Assembly (NCBI GenBank): GCA_032622095.1
Contig: CP136068.1
Span: 5,001,314-5,065,313 of the forward strand
Direction: 5' to 3'
DNA length: 64,000 bases
Source of the DNA: Siphonodentalium dalli
Taxonomy: Eukaryota; Mollusca; Scaphopoda; Gadilida; Siphonodentaliidae
Shown here: one piece after another, positions 26,979 through 40,448 of the stretch
Numbering within the stretch: position 1 is the first letter of the stretch
How the letters are laid out: the number at the start of each line of letters is the position of its first letter
The notes under the pieces: generated by a model
What the model was told of the DNA's origin: nothing
Database searches by the model: none
What the model saw: the letters and a program-made list of their open reading frames with translations, nothing else
Program-made: the position numbers and the translations under genes

Positions 26979-27064
26979 TATTAATTTATAAGAAAATATA
27001 TTAGTATTAAATATATAGGCATATAACTGTGTATATTTAAACTTTATATCCAAACTGATTGAAA

Positions 27065-28186
27065 TGCGTGACTATATATATATACCCCTTTCCGCTATAC
27101 GGGGAACAGGAAAATGCACCTATTCTTCCCACCAAATCCAAAAGGGCTAATTAAAGACCAAGGTAATGCCGTAGCAGGTACATTTGGATATTCTATTCAC
27201 GCCCCCCCCCCCAAATCTTGACCGCTATACTTCAAATTCAAACATCGAGAATTTTTTTTTTGACGACTACATCTGATAGCTAGTGTTCACGCGCATCTAG
27301 AGCGCAATTTTCTAATTTTCAGATGGAACGGAACGGTTTACTCGTGACAACGCTATATATCATAAATATGTATACTTCTGTAGTCTATCACTAGCCGATT
27401 TTTAGCCCCAAATCCAAACGGGCCGATGTAGGAGCGAGTTTAATGCGGTGGTACATAAGCCGGTATACTGTAGGTATGACTCTAAAATTTGACCTCTCTA
27501 ATATAAACGCAACCTGCTCAAGGGAGTGTTTGTGTCGGGTGGGTTCAGATTTGGAAAATTCCACCGAAGATCAAATGGGCAAAATTACTCCGAAAATCAT
27601 ATATTGAGATAAAAACTTTTCGATGAGTGGATGTGATAAGTAGTATATAAACGCAAGATTAGTACACTTTTTAATGATTTATATTGAACGGTTTAACCCT
27701 GGTAGCGTATAACGTTGTGACGGGTGATATATATTACTCAAATTCAAACCCTCTCTTCATGACGCAAATTCAAACGGACTTAGCAAGAAGCAAGGCAAAT
27801 GCATGAATATGCTCACCGATATACTATATAGGTATGTCCGCTCTACTGTAAAAGTAACATATTGTCACGATTTGACCTGTCCAAAACACTCCCCGGACAA
27901 AAGTTTTCCTAGGTATAAAATTTCGTCGAAATCCGATCGTTTTACTCGATTTGACCTTGAACTTACCATTTCGAATGTCAATGTCAGGTCGGGGTCACGA
28001 CTTGACCCGCCCAAAAGACTCCCCGGACAAAAGTACCCCTAGGTATCAAATTTCGTGGAAATCCGCATGTTTTACCCGATTTGACCTTCGATTGACCATT
28101 TTGAAGGCCAAGGTCAGGTCGGGATGGGATGGGATGGGATGGAATACCATGGAAGTATATCTGATTCCATGGAATCTGACCTCTAG
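27065..28186 (+). mobile_element. Element D, copy 2
   Basis: Homologous to D copy 1 but shorter at the left, and carrying a (TA)n tract at about 27071 and a run of 11 C at 27202-27212. The 3' end repeats the D architecture: a GGGAT-type minisatellite (28121-28142), ACCATGGAAGTATA (28146-28159), the palindrome GATTCCATGGAATC (28163-28176), CTAG (28183-28186), then TTATTATTATTATTATAC into a type IV unit. It has two of the 130-bp repeats instead of three. Confidence 0.6.
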
Positions 28187-28200
28187 TTATTATTATTATT

Positions 28201-31200
28201 ATACTGGACACTTTTGCAACCCTTATTACTCGAAAAGTACCAGGAGTAGCACACTAAAACTTGGTACGTATCTTGGGATCAAAGAGTTGTATGCCATCGT
28301 CGCATAACGAATATTGTCCGCGTTTTCCCCGAGGAGTTATCTCCCTTTATTTGAAAAAATGTCATTTTATTATCTCGGAAATTATAAGAAGCAGAGCATC
28401 GAAAATTAGACCGTATGCACATCTCGATATGCACTACTGCCCACGGGCATAAAAACTTGGGTCCGCCCTTTCCCTGAAGAGTTACCGCCCATAGTTGGCA
28501 AACCTCTATTTTATTGTACTCTGTTGTCCTCCCGTATCATTCCAGATAACTGTATTTGGTTTTTGTAGTCGTGTTGACCGTTGTCAGCTTAGTCCGAGGA
28601 AGAAAATTTGACAGGGTTGGACATATATTTTTACACTGGGGTGGGGGCAATATTTTCGCAATTTTTTTTTATTATTGACATTCATCTATTTAAGTATGTA
28701 GATTCCCTGAACGAAAACAAACCCATACCGGAAAGGATTTTTGTAATCCGAGAAGAAATGCAAGAGTTACGGGCCCTCAAAGTTTGCAAGTGTCGGTCCC
28801 ATGTGCTTGTGACCCTATCTCCTCCGAAGATGTCGAACTTTGGATGTCGTCTGATATCCCAGTGCGTGCGGTCTGAAGAGAGCACGCGATGGGCCAAATT
28901 TTGCCAGTGTCGGTTCAGTGTTGTGGGTCAGGGGAGGGGTGGTCCGGGGTACCAATTTTGTATTCTTCTCCGAATCGGATAAAACTTGGAATATAACATC
29001 CATACCGCCAACCGATCTAGAAACTGAAAGAATTTCGAAAATCCATTGAAAAATGTCAGAGTTGTGGGCCTTCAAACAATGCAAATTTGGCCCCATATGC
29101 TTGTGATCACATCTCCTCCGAAGATGTCAAACTTTGGATGTCAACTGATACGCCAATGCGTGCGGTCTGAAGAGAGCACGCGATGAGCCAAATTTTGCCA
29201 GTGTCGGTTCAGTGTTGTGGGTCAGGGGAGGGGTGGTCCGGGGTACCAAAATTTATTTCGTCTCCGAATCATATGAAACTTGATATATAACATATACCAT
29301 ACACGTTGATCATAAAACTGAAAACAGATTGTAAATCCGTTAAAAAATGGCGGAGATTTGGGCCCTCAAACTTTGAATGTGGGCCCGTATTCTTTCCAAT
29401 AAACAAAATGTTATTCGTCTCTGAATCAGACAAAAATTATAACAAATAATCAATGTAAGTAGCTGATTACAATACTCAAAACAATTTTTAAATCCATTGG
29501 AAAATAACGGAGTTACGGGCTCTCAAAATTCGCATTTTGGGCCGGGTTTGACTATTTCCCAATCCCGTCACCCAATTTCGAGGCAGGGGTGGGGTCACTC
29601 CCAAACACTTGAGATCAACCCACACATGTTAAGGGAAAGATATAATCATCCTAATTCATATTTTCCGTCCCTTAACTGCGATTTATTGAGCTCATGATTG
29701 ATCCTATTATTATACTTCCATGGTGTAACCAAGGAAGTATATTGTTTTTCTACTGCGGCCGTTTTCTGTTTAATTGGAAATACTCAGAAACTAATGGGAG
29801 GAGGACCGCGAAATCTCTAGCGAATGTAGGCATCTAAGGTCTACTAAAAATAATGCTATCCGGATGTTGGTCCAATATATTTTGACAGAGTTATGGCCCT
29901 TTTTCGATTATTTTTCATTATTATTATTATTATTATACTGGACACTTTTGCAACCCTTATTACTCGAAAAGTACCAGGAGTAGCACACTAAAACTTGGTA
30001 CGTATCTTGGGATCAAAGAGTTGTATGCCATCGTCGCATAACGAATATTGTCCGCGTTTTCCCCGAGGAGTTATCTCCCTTTATTTGAAAAAATGTCATT
30101 TTATTATCTCGGAAATTATAAGAAGCAGAGCATCGAAAATTAGACCGTATGCACATCTCGATATGCACTACTGCCCACGGGCATAAAAACTTGGGTCCGC
30201 CCTTTCCCTGAAGAGTTACCGCCCATAGTTGGCAAACCTCTATTTTATTGTACTCTGTTGTCCTCCCGTATCATTCCAGATAACTGTATTTGGTTTTTGT
30301 AGTCGTGTTGACCGTTGTCAGCTTAGTCCGAGGAAGAAAATTTGACAGGGTTGGACATATATTTTTACACTGGGGTGGGGGCAATATTTTCGCAATTTTT
30401 TTTTATTATTGACATTCATCTATTTAAGTATGTAGATTCCCTGAACGAAAACAAACCCATACCGGAAAGGATTTTTGTAATCCGAGAAGAAATGCAAGAG
30501 TTACGGGCCCTCAAAGTTTGCAATTTGGTCCCATGTGCTTGTGACCCTATCTCCTCCGAAGATGTCGAACTTTGGATGTCGTCTGATACCCCAGTGCGTG
30601 CGGTCTGAAGAGAGCACGCGATGGGCCAAATTTTGCCAGTGTCGGTTCAGTGTTGTGGGTCAGGGGAGGGGTGGTCCGGGGTACCAATTTTGTATTCTTC
30701 TCCGAATCGGATGAAACTTGGAATATAACATCCATACCGCCAACCGATCTAGAAACTGAAAGAATTTCGAAAATCCATTGAAAAATGTCAGAGTTGTGGG
30801 CCTTCAAACAATGCAAATTTGGCCCCATATGCTTGTGATCACATCTCCTCCGAAGATGTCAAACTTTGGATGTCAACTGATACGCCAATGCGTGCGGTCT
30901 GAAGAGAGCACGCGATGAGCCAAATTTTGCCAGTGTCGGTTCAGTGTTGTGGGTCAGGGGAGGGGTGGTCCGGGGGTACCAAAATTTATTTCGTCTCCGA
31001 ATCATATGAAACTTGATATATAACATATACCATACACGTTGATCATAAAACTGAAAACAGATTGTAAATCCGTTAAAAAATGGCGGAGATTTGGGCCCTC
31101 AAACTTTGAATGTGGGCCCGTATTCTTTCCAATAAACAAAATGTTATTCGTCTCTGAATCAGACAAAATTTATAACAAATAATCAATGTAAGTAGCTGAT

Positions 31201-31878
31201 CACAATACTCAAAACAATTTTTAAATCCATTGGAAAATAACGGAGTTACGGGCTCTCAAAATTCGCATTTTGGGCCGGGTTTGACTATTTCCCAATCCCG
31301 TCACCCAATTTCGAGGCAGGGGTGGGGTCACTCCCAAACACTTGAGATCAACCCACACATGTTAAGGGAAAGATATAATCATCCTAATTCATATTTTCCG
31401 TCCCTTAACTGCGATTTATTGAGCTCATGATTGATCCTATTATTATACTTCCATGGTGTAACCAAGGAAGTATATTGTTTTTCTACTGCGGCCGTTTTCT
31501 GTTTAATTGGAAATACTCAGAAACTAATGGGAGGAGGACCGCGAAATCTCTAGCGAATGTAGGCATCTAAGGTCTACTAAAAATAATGCTATCCGGATGT
31601 TGGTCCAATATATTTTGACAGAGTTATGGCCCTTTTTCGATTATTTTTCATTATTATACTTCCATGGTGTAACCAAGGAAGTATATTGTTTTTCTACTGC
31701 GGCCGTTTTCTGTTTAATTGGAAATACTCAGAAACTAATGGGAGGAGGACCGCGAAATCTCTAGCGAATGAAGGCATCTAAGGTCTACTAAAAATAATGG
31801 TATCCGGATGTTGGTCCAATATCTTTTAACAGAGTTATGGCCCTTTTTCGATTATTTTTCATTATTATTATTATTATT
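28201..31878 (+). repeat. Array block 6: type IV units
   Basis: A' 28201-29711, B' 29712-29934, A' 29935-31444, B' 31445-31655, then an ordinary B at 31656-31878 that leads back to type II. A' starts ATACTGGACAC. It is diverged from A but has two 294-bp submodules; the tail of its second submodule (ACACGTTGATCA) matches that of type V, so types IV and V share an ancestry apart from I-III. B' differs from B by only a few bases (GAATGTAGG for GAATGAAGG, ATGCTATCC for ATGGTATCC). Much more divergence in A' than in B' implies exchange or separate histories of the two modules. Confidence 0.92.
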
Positions 31879-34800
31879 ATACTACAGTATTTTTCAACGC
31901 CCAAATCTCGGAATGTATTAGTACTAGAAAACTCAAGTTTGGTAAGTATGTTGGGGTAAATGAGTTCTATGCCTTTGGCTCATAACGGATATTGTCCGCA
32001 TTTACCCCGTAGAGTTATCTCCCTTTATATGAAAAAATGTCATTTTATTATCTCGGAAATTATAAGGAGCAGAGCATCGAAAATTGGACTGTATACACAT
32101 CTCGATATGCCCTACTGCCCACGGGCATCAGAACTTGTGTCCGCGCTTTCCCTGAGGAGTTACCGCCCATAGTTGGCAAACCTCTATTTGATTGTACTCT
32201 GTTGTCCTCTTGTATCATTCCAGATAACTGCATGTGGTTTTCATAGTCGTGTTGACCGTTGTCAGTTTAGTCAGAGAAGGAAATTTTGACAGGGTCAGAC
32301 ATATATTTTGACACTGGGGTGGGGGGCAAATTGTTTGCAAAATAAAATTTTGATTGACATTCATATATTTAAGTTTATGTATTTCCCGAACGAAAACAAA
32401 CTCATACCGGAAAGGATTTTTGAAATCCGAGAAGAAATGCAAGAGTTACGGGCCCTCAAAGTTTGCAATTTGGGCCCATGTGCTTGTCCTCACATCTCCT
32501 CCGAAGATATCGAACATAGGATATCATCTGATACGCCAACGTGTGCGGACGGAAGAGAGCACGCGGTGGGCCAAATTTTGCCAGTGTCTGTTCATTATTG
32601 TGGGTCTGGGGAGGGGTGGTCCGTGGTACCAATTTTTAATTCTTCTCGGAATCAGATGAAACTTGGAATATAACATCTGCAACATCAGCCGATCTAGAAA
32701 CTGGAAGAATTTCGAAAATCCATCGAAAACTAAAAGAATCGCGGGCCCTCAAACTTTGCAATTTTGGGCCCATGTGCTTGATAACACATCTCCTCCGAAG
32801 ATATCGAACATAGGATGTCATCTGATACAAAAATGCGTACGGACTGGAGACGGCACGCGGTGGGCCAAATTTTGCCAGTGTCGGTTCATTATTGTGGGTC
32901 TGGGGAGGGGTGGTCCGTGGTGCCGAATTTTAATTCTTCTCGGAATCAGATGAAACTTGGAATATAATATCTGCAACATCAGCCGATCTCGAAGCTGAAG
33001 ACAGATCGTAAATACGTTGGAAAATGGCGGAGATTTTGGCCGTACAAGTTTGAATTTGGGCCCATATGCTTTCCAATAATCAAAGTGTTATCCGTCTCCA
33101 AATCAGATGAAATTTATACTATGCAATCTATGTCAGCCGCAAATCACAAAACTGGAAACAACTTTAAAATCCGTTGGAAACTGACGAAGTTACGGGGCCT
33201 CAAACTTAGCAGTTTGTGCCAGGGGTTGATGTTTTCCCAATCCCGTCACCCAATTTCGAGGCAGGGGTGGGGTCACGTCCAAACACTTGAGATCAACCTA
33301 CACATATTAGGACAACATATAATCACCATACTTCATATTTTCCGTCCATAAACTGCGATTCTTTCCACTCATGATTGATCCTATTATTATACTTCCATGG
33401 TGTAACCAAGGAAGTATATTGTTTTTCTACTGCGGCCGTTTTCTGTTTAATTGGAAATACTCAGAAACTAATGGGAGGAGGACCGCGAAATCTCTAGCGA
33501 ATGAAGGCATCTAAGGTCTACTAAAAATAATGGTATCCGGATGTTGGTCCAATATCTTTTAACAGAGTTATGGCCCTTTTTCGATTATTTTTCATTATTA
33601 TTATTATTATTATACTACAGTATTTTTCAACGCCCAAATCTCGGAATGTATTAGTACTAGAAAACTCAAGTTTGGTAAGTATGTTGGGGTAAATGAGTTC
33701 TATGCCTTTGGCTCATAACGGATATTGTCCGCATTTACCCCGTAGAGTTATCTCCCTTTATATGAAAAAATGTCATTTTATTATCTCGGAAATTATAAGG
33801 AGCAGAGCATCGAAAATTGGACTGTATACACATCTCGATATGCCCTACTGCCCACGGGCATCAGAACTTGTGTCCGCGCTTTCCCTGAGGAGTTACCGCC
33901 CATAGTTGGCAAACCTCTATTTGATTGTACTCTGTTGTCCTCTTGTATCATTCCAGATAACTGCATGTGGTTTTCATAGTCGTGTTGACCGTTGTCAGTT
34001 TAGTCAGAGAAGGAAATTTTGACAGGGTCAGACATATATTTTGACACTGGGGTGGGGGGCAAATTGTTTGCAAAATAAAATTTTGATTGACATTCATATA
34101 TTTAAGTTTATGTATTTCCCGAACGAAAACAAACTCATACCGGAAAGGATTTTTGAAATCCGAGAAGAAATGCAAGAGTTACGGGCCCTCAAAGTTTGCA
34201 ATTTGGGCCCATGTGCTTGTCCTCACATCTCCTCCGAAGATATCGAACATAGGATATCATCTGATACGCCAACGTGTGCGGACGGAAGAGAGCACGCGGT
34301 GGGCCAAATTTTGCCAGTGTCTGTTCATTATTGTGGGTCTGGGGAGGGGTGGTCCGTGGTACCAATTTTTAATTCTTCTCGGAATCAGATGAAACTTTGA
34401 ATATAACATCTGCAACATCAGCCGATCTAGAAACTGGAAGAATTTCGAAAATCCATCGAAAACTAAAAGAATCGCGGGCCCTCAAACTTTGCAATTTTGG
34501 GCCCATGTGCTTGATAACACATCTCCTCCGAAGATATCGAACATAGGATGTCATCTGATACAAAAATGCGTACGGACTGGAGACGGCACGCGGTGGGCCA
34601 AATTTTGCCAGTGTCGGTTCATTATTGTGGGTCTGGGGAGGGGTGGTCCGTGGTGCCGAATTTTAATTCTTCTCGGAATCAGATGAAACTTGGAATATAA
34701 TATCTGCAACATCAGCCGATCTCGAAGCTGAAGACAGATCGTAAATACGTTGGAAAATGGCGGAGATTTTGGCCGTACAAGTTTGAATTTGGGCCCATAT

Positions 34801-37800
34801 GCTTTCCAATAATCAAAGTGTTATCCGTCTCCAAATCAGATGAAATTTATACTATGCAATCTATGTCAGCCGCAAATCACAAAACTGGAAACAACTTTAA
34901 AATCCGTTGGAAACTGACGAAGTTACGGGGCCTCAAACTTAGCAGTTTGTGCCAGGGGTTGATGTTTTCCCAATCCCGTCACCCAATTTCGAGGCAGGGG
35001 TGGGGTCACGTCCAAACACTTGAGATCAACCTACACATATTAGGACAACATATAATCACCATACTTCATATTTTCCGTCCATAAACTGCGATTCTTTCCA
35101 CTCATGATTGATCCTATTATTATACTTCCATGGTGTAACCAAGGAAGTATATTGTTTTTCTACTGCGGCCGTTTTCTGTTTAATTGGAAATACTCAGAAA
35201 CTAATGGGAGGAGGACCGCGAAATCTCTAGCGAATGAAGGCATCTAAGGTCTACTAAAAATAATGGTATCCGGATGTTGGTCCAATATCTTTTAACAGAG
35301 TTATGGCCCTTTTTCGATTATTTTTCATTATTATTATTATTATTATACTACAGTATTTTTCAACGCCCAAATCTCGGAATGTATTAGTACTAGAAAACTC
35401 AAGTTTGGTAAGTATGTTGGGGTAAATGAGTTCTATGCCTTTGGCTCATAACGGATATTGTCCGCATTTACCCCGTAGAGTTATCTCCCTTTATATGAAA
35501 AAATGTCATTTTATTATCTCGGAAATTATAAGGAGCAGAGCATCGAAAATTGGACTGTATACACATCTCGATATGCCCTACTGCCCACGGGCATCAGAAC
35601 TTGTGTCCGCGCTTTCCCTGAGGAGTTACCGCCCATAGTTGGCAAACCTCTATTTGATTGTACTCTGTTGTCCTCTTGTATCATTCCAGATAACTGCATG
35701 TGGTTTTCATAGTCGTGTTGACCGTTGTCAGTTTAGTCAGAGAAGGAAATTTTGACAGGGTCAGACATATATTTTGACACTGGGGTGGGGGGCAAATTGT
35801 TTGCAAAATAAAATTTTGATTGACATTCATATATTTAAGTTTATGTATTTCCCGAACGAAAACAAACTCATACCGGAAAGGATTTTTGAAATCCGAGAAG
35901 AAATGCAAGAGTTACGGGCCCTCAAAGTTTGCAATTTGGGCCCATGTGCTTGTCCTCACATCTCCTCCGAAGATATCGAACATAGGATATCATCTGATAC
36001 GCCAACGTGTGCGGACGGAAGAGAGCACGCGGTGGGCCAAATTTTGCCAGTGTCTGTTCATTATTGTGGGTCTGGGGAGGGGTGGTCCGTGGTACCAATT
36101 TTTAATTCTTCTCGGAATCAGATGAAACTTTGAATATAACATCTGCAACATCAGCCGATCTAGAAACTGGAAGAATTTCGAAAATCCATCGAAAACTAAA
36201 AGAATCGCGGGCCCTCAAACTTTGCAATTTTGGGCCCATGTGCTTGATAACACATCTCCTCCGAAGATATCGAACATAGGATGTCATCTGATACAAAAAT
36301 GCGTACGGACTGGAGACGGCACGCGGTGGGCCAAATTTTGCCAGTGTCGGTTCATTATTGTGGGTCTGGGGAGGGGTGGTCCGTGGTGCCGAATTTTAAT
36401 TCTTCTCGGAATCAGATGAAACTTGGAATATAATATCTGCAACATCAGCCGATCTCGAAGCTGAAGACAGATCGTAAATACGTTGGAAAATGGCGGAGAT
36501 TTTGGCCGTACAAGTTTGAATTTGGGCCCATATGCTTTCCAATAATCAAAGTGTTATCCGTCTCCAAATCAGATGAAATTTATACTATGCAATCTATGTC
36601 AGCCGCAAATCACAAAACTGGAAACAACTTTAAAATCCGTTGGAAACTGACGAAGTTACGGGGCCTCAAACTTAGCAGTTTGTGCCAGGGGTTGATGTTT
36701 TCCCAATCCCGTCACCCAATTTCGAGGCAGGGGTGGGGTCACGTCCAAACACTTGAGATCAACCTACACATATTAGGACAACATATAATCACCATACTTC
36801 ATATTTTCCGTCCATAAACTGCGATTCTTTCCACTCATGATTGATCCTATTATTATACTTCCATGGTGTAACCAAGGAAGTATATTGTTTTTCTACTGCG
36901 GCCGTTTTCTGTTTAATTGGAAATACTCAGAAACTAATGGGAGGAGGACCGCGAAATCTCTAGCGAATGAAGGCATCTAAGGTCTACTAAAAATAATGGT
37001 ATCCGGATGTTGGTCCAATATCTTTTAACAGAGTTATGGCCCTTTTTCGATTATTTTTCATTATTATTATTATTATTATACTACAGTATTTTTCAACGCC
37101 CAAATCTCGGAATGTATTAGTACTAGAAAACTCAAGTTTGGTAAGTATGTTGGGGTAAATGAGTTCTATGCCTTTGGCTCATAACGGATATTGTCCGCAT
37201 TTACCCCGTAGAGTTATCTCCCTTTATATGAAAAAATGTCATTTTATTATCTCGGAAATTATAAGGAGCAGAGCATCGAAAATTGGACTGTATACACATC
37301 TCGATATGCCCTACTGCCCACGGGCATCAGAACTTGTGTCCGCGCTTTCCCTGAGGAGTTACCGCCCATAGTTGGCAAACCTCTATTTGATTGTACTCTG
37401 TTGTCCTCTTGTATCATTCCAGATAACTGCATGTGGTTTTCATAGTCGTGTTGACCGTTGTCAGTTTAGTCAGAGAAGGAAATTTTGACAGGGTCAGACA
37501 TATATTTTGACACTGGGGTGGGGGGCAAATTGTTTGCAAAATAAAATTTTGATTGACATTCATATATTTAAGTTTATGTATTTCCCGAACGAAAACAAAC
37601 TCATACCGGAAAGGATTTTTGAAATCCGAGAAGAAATGCAAGAGTTACGGGCCCTCAAAGTTTGCAATTTGGGCCCATGTGCTTGTCCTCACATCTCCTC
37701 CGAAGATATCGAACATAGGATATCATCTGATACGCCAACGTGTGCGGACGGAAGAGAGCACGCGGTGGGCCAAATTTTGCCAGTGTCTGTTCATTATTGT

Positions 37801-39021
37801 GGGTCTGGGGAGGGGTGGTCCGTGGTACCAATTTTTAATTCTTCTCGGAATCAGATGAAACTTTGAATATAACATCTGCAACATCAGCCGATCTAGAAAC
37901 TGGAAGAATTTCGAAAATCCATCGAAAACTAAAAGAATCGCGGGCCCTCAAACTTTGCAATTTTGGGCCCATGTGCTTGATAACACATCTCCTCCGAAGA
38001 TATCGAACATAGGATGTCATCTGATACAAAAATGCGTACGGACTGGAGACGGCACGCGGTGGGCCAAATTTTGCCAGTGTCGGTTCATTATTGTGGGTCT
38101 GGGGAGGGGTGGTCCGTGGTGCCGAATTTTAATTCTTCTCGGAATCAGATGAAACTTGGAATATAATATCTGCAACATCAGCCGATCTCGAAGCTGAAGA
38201 CAGATCGTAAATACGTTGGAAAATGGCGGAGATTTTGGCCGTACAAGTTTGAATTTGGGCCCATATGCTTTCCAATAATCAAAGTGTTATCCGTCTCCAA
38301 ATCAGATGAAATTTATACTATGCAATCTATGTCAGCCGCAAATCACAAAACTGGAAACAACTTTAAAATCCGTTGGAAACTGACGAAGTTACGGGGCCTC
38401 AAACTTAGCAGTTTGTGCCAGGGGTTGATGTTTTCCCAATCCCGTCACCCAATTTCGAGGCAGGGGTGGGGTCACGTCCAAACACTTGAGATCAACCTAC
38501 ACATATTAGGACAACATATAATCACCATACTTCATATTTTCCGTCCATAAACTGCGATTCTTTCCACTCATGATTGATCCTATTATTATACTTCCATGGT
38601 GTAACCAAGGAAGTATATTGTTTTTCTACTGCGGCCGTTTTCTGTTTAATTGGAAATACTCAGAAACTAATGGGAGGAGGACCGCGAAATCTCTAGCGAA
38701 TGAAGGCATCTAAGGTCTACTAAAAATAATGGTATCCGGATGTTGGTCCAATATCTTTTAACAGAGTTATGGCCCTTTTTCGATTATTTTTCATTATTAT
38801 ACTTCCATGGTGTAACCAAGGAAGTATATTGTTTTTCTACTGCGGCCGTTTTCTGTTTAATTGGAAATACTCAGAAACTAATGGGAGGAGGACCGCGAAA
38901 TCTCTAGCGAATGAAGGCATCTAAGGTCTACTAAAAATAATGGTATCCGGATGTTGGTCCAATATCTTTTAACAGAGTTATGGCCCTTTTTCGATTATTT
39001 TTCATTATTATTATTATTATT
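31879..39021 (+). repeat. Array block 7: four type II units and a B-B doublet
   Basis: Units start at 31879, 33612, 35345 and 37078 (1733-bp spacing). All four share GATACAAAAATGCG where block 5 has GATACGAAAATGCG. The last three also share AAACTTTGAATATAAC where other units have AAACTTGGAATATAAC, so those three descend from one unit by recent duplication. The final A ends at 38587 and is followed by B modules at 38588 and 38799. Confidence 0.95.
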
Positions 39022-40448
39022 ATACTACAGTATTTTTCAACGCCCAAATCTCGGAATGTATTAGTACTAGAAAACTCAAGTTTGGTAAGTATGTTGGGGT
39101 AAATGAGTTCTATGCCTTTGGCTCATAACGGATATTGTCCGCATTTACCCCGTAGAGTTATCTCCCTTTATATGAAAAAATGTCATTTTATTATCTCGGA
39201 AATTATAAGGAGCAGAGCATCGAAAATTGGACTGTATACACATCTCGATATGCCCTACTGCCCACGGGCATCAGAACTTGTGTCCGCGCTTTCCCTGAGG
39301 AGTTACCGCCCATAGTTGGCAAACCTCTATTTGATTGTACTCTGTTGTCCTCTTGTATCATTCCAGATAACTGCATGTGGTTTTCATAGTCGTGTTGACC
39401 GTTGTCAGTTTAGTCAGAGAAGGAAATTTTGACAGGGTCAGACATATATTTTGACACTGGGGTGGGGGGCAAATTGTTTGCAAAATAAAATTTTGATTGA
39501 CATTCATATATTTAAGTTTATGTATTTCCCGAACGAAAACAAACTCATACCGGAAAGGATTTTTGAAATCCGAGAAGAAATGCAAGAGTTACGGGCCCTC
39601 AAAGTTTGCAATTTGGGCCCATGTGCTTGTCCTCACATCTCCTCCGAAGATATCGAACATAGGATATCATCTGATACGCCAACGTGTGCGGACGGAAGAG
39701 AGCACGCGGTGGGCCAAATTTTGCCAGTGTCTGTTCATTATTGTGGGTCTGGGGAGGGGTGGTCCGTGGTACCAATTTTTAATTCTTCTCGGAATCAGAT
39801 GAAACTTGGAATATAACATCTGCAACATCAGCTGATCTCGAAGCTGAAGACAGATCGTAAATACGTTGGAAAATGGCGGAGATTTTGGCCGTACAAGTTT
39901 GAATTTGGGCCCATATGCTTTCCAATAATCAAAGTGTTATCCGTCTCCAAATCAGATGAAATTTATACTATGCAATCTATGTCAGCCGCAAATCACAAAA
40001 CTGGAAACAACTTTAAAATCCGTTGGAAACTGACGAAGTTACGGGGCCTCAAACTTAGCAGTTTGTGCCAGGGGTTGATGTTTTCCCAATCCCGTCACCC
40101 AATTTCGAGGCAGGGGTGGGGTCACGTCCAAACACTTGAGATCAACCTACACATATTAGGACAACATATAATCACCATACTTCATATTTTCCGTCCATAA
40201 ACTGCGATTCTTTCCACTCATGATTGATCCTATTATTATACTTCCATGGTGTAACCAAGGAAGTATATTGTTTTTCTACTGCGGCCGTTTTCTGTTTAAT
40301 TGGAAATACTCAGAAACTAATGGGAGGAGGACCGCGAAATCTCTAGCGAATGAAGGCATCTAAGGTCTACTAAAAATAATGGTATCCGGATGTTGGTCCA
40401 ATATCTTTTAACAGAGTTATGGCCCTTTTTCGATTATTTTTCATTATT
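39022..40448 (+). repeat. Array block 8: single type III unit (short form)
   Basis: A of 1216 bp (39022-40237) plus B (40238-40448). Relative to type II, 294 bp are missing between the two submodule copies: sequence up to GCAACATCAGC of the first copy is joined to GATCTCGAAGC after the second, with a T (CAGCTGATC) replacing the C of CAGCCGATC at the joint. The same joint and the same T are in all type III units at 43-50 kb. The unit ends directly at element C. Confidence 0.93.

Larger units (their letters stand above)
26521..27064. repeat. Tandem duplication of a 271-273-bp segment carrying tRNA-like units
   Basis: Copy 1 (26521-26791) and copy 2 (26792-27064) both begin ATCGAATATAAAAAGC and end AACTGATTGAA, and are joined head to tail. 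They differ by a few substitutions and one A insertion in the tRNA-like part, so the duplication is fairly recent but older than the 25-kb duplication, which carries both copies with the differences preserved. Confidence 0.9.
25722..28186 (+). mobile_element. Composite insertion, copy 1: unknown segment, tRNA-like pair, element D copy 2
   Basis: Three parts in order: 25722-26520, DNA that I cannot assign to a family (including an AT-rich (TA)n patch at about 25926-25957); 26521-27064, a tandem pair of 271-273-bp repeats that each contain a minus-strand tRNA-like sequence; 27065-28186, element D copy 2 ending in palindrome plus CTAG (28183-28186). The entire composite recurs at 50797-53264. 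No long open frame with recognisable domains is present. The longest frame, which starts inside the truncated A unit, has no match I recognise. Confidence 0.7.
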
